Assembly (NCBI RefSeq): GCF_029318635.1
Contig: NZ_CP119676.1
Coordinates: forward strand, 2,307,001-2,371,000
Source: Varunaivibrio sulfuroxidans
GTDB lineage: Bacteria > Pseudomonadota > Alphaproteobacteria > Rhodospirillales > Magnetovibrionaceae
Reading direction: 5' to 3'
Length of the DNA: 64,000 nucleotides
Shown: positions 63,543 through 64,000 of the stretch, one piece after another
Layout: each line of letters starts with the position of its first letter
Numbering within the stretch: position 1 is the first letter of the stretch
Made by a program: the position numbers and the translations under genes
Notes under the pieces: model-generated
The model's input: the letters and a program-made list of their open reading frames with translations, nothing else
Databases searched by the model: none
What the model was told of the DNA's origin: nothing

Positions 63543-64000
63543 TCAGGGCGCGCGTCTTCGTGTTGTTTCACATTTGGACTGCGTTTCGTCGTCCTCATCG
63601 TTTTCCGACGCGCGCGTCAATTTCAGGAAAATATCTTCCAGTTCGACTTCCTCGCTGGTGAGGTCGGTGAAAACCAGACCCGCACTTTGCACCGCCGCGA
63701 CGACCTCGGAGGCGCTGGTTTGGCTTGGCGGAAATTGGATCGAAAGGGTGTTGGGCTCGCTCAAGGTCGCCTCGAAAGCGGACAGCGTATCGGGAACGGC
63801 GTCGAGCGGGGCGGACAAGGTAAAGGTTAGGGCCTTGGAATCGATCCCGCCCAGCAAGGATTTTGTCGTATCGCAAGCGATGAGACGGCCGTGATTGATG
63901 ATCGCGACGCGATCGCACAGCTCCTCGGCCTCCTCCAGATAATGGGTGGTTAACAAAATCGTGGTGCCACGGGCATTGAGTTCCTTGACATAATCCCAGA
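63543..64000 (-). CDS. ABC transporter ATP-binding protein, N-terminal part outside window
   Basis: The frame runs to the right edge without a start. About 152 codons are visible, beginning in DYVKELNARGTTILLTTHYL, which holds the switch His after Walker B. EEAEELCDRVAIINHGRLIA and a C-terminal ~80-residue domain (NTLSIQFPPSQTSASEVVAA, LEDIFLKLTR) follow, resembling CcmA/YadG-type export ATPases. Its permease is probably outside the window. Function not further definable. Confidence 0.85.
   Translation of the reverse strand, partial: WDYVKELNARGTTILLTTHYLEEAEELCDRVAIINHGRLIACDTTKSLLGGIDSKALTFTLSAPLDAVPDTLSAFEATLSEPNTLSIQFPPSQTSASEVVAAVQSAGLVFTDLTSEEVELEDIFLKLTRASENDEDDETQSKCETTRRRAP

Overview
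The window looks like the chromosome of a GC-rich alphaproteobacterium, most likely of the Rhodospirillales type. The evidence is a class I lysyl-tRNA synthetase, an FzlA-type GST protein, a PutA/PutR pair, an MsrPQ pair, the infC-rpmI-rplT-pheS-pheT order and high codon-position GC. No rRNA or CRISPR array was seen. One tRNA, tRNA-Arg(CCG), is present.

Layout. 1-5 kb: a GAF/HD-type c-di-GMP phosphodiesterase (cut by the window edge), a UbiD decarboxylase and class I LysRS. 5-9 kb: a frameshifted peptidoglycan-binding/GH108-like gene convergent with four tandem, nearly identical genes for a secreted cysteine-containing protein of unknown function. 9-17 kb: msrQ/msrP, fzlA, a TPR protein, an epimerase-like protein, an alpha/beta hydrolase and two glycosyltransferases. 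17-25 kb: thrS, infC (with an ATA start), rpmI, rplT, pheS and pheT, with promoters and an attenuator-like hairpin. 25-28.5 kb: a PAS protein and a methyl-accepting protein (a split Aer-like receptor) and an unknown conserved protein. 28.6-35.6 kb: a DHDPS-family aldolase, then a tightly coupled TetR/CecR-ybhG-ybhF-ybhS-ybhR efflux operon. 35.6-39 kb: an E1alpha/E1beta pair with a free-standing lipoyl protein and a lipoate ligase. 39-42 kb: a methyltransferase, an ArsR-rhodanese regulator and a TauE/SafE exporter. 42-49 kb: putA/putR, a small membrane protein, a quinone-reductase-like MDR enzyme and an AraC regulator.

49-59.1 kb is accessory DNA. An amidoligase gene is cut off by two IS3-family elements with a third transposase remnant between them. 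These border a DarT-like (DUF4433) ADP-ribosyltransferase gene whose end is fused into the IS. darT overlaps by 4 bp a 1418-codon restriction-modification protein with a likely PD-(D/E)XK nuclease and an Eco57I-type methylase. An 850-bp gene-free tract packed with palindromes follows, then an excisionase-like gene and a tyrosine integrase whose 3' end is 39 bp from tRNA-Arg. This is an integrated defence island whose far end appears to have been eroded by the IS elements.

59.2-64 kb: a YeeE/YedE sulfur transporter, a PAS-LuxR regulator, a small unknown gene, an alpha/beta hydrolase and the C-terminal part of an ABC ATPase (cut by the edge). A 135-bp structured dispersed repeat occurs twice (39.2 and 62.1 kb), each time at the 3' end of a gene. 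A second palindromic repeat occurs at 39.1 kb and, diverged, at 9.2 kb.

The most interesting items are the orphan DarT coupled to a single-chain restriction enzyme, the palindrome array in front of xis/int, the E1-lipoyl-ligase cluster lacking E2/E3, the mosaic four-copy array, and the two dispersed repeats.
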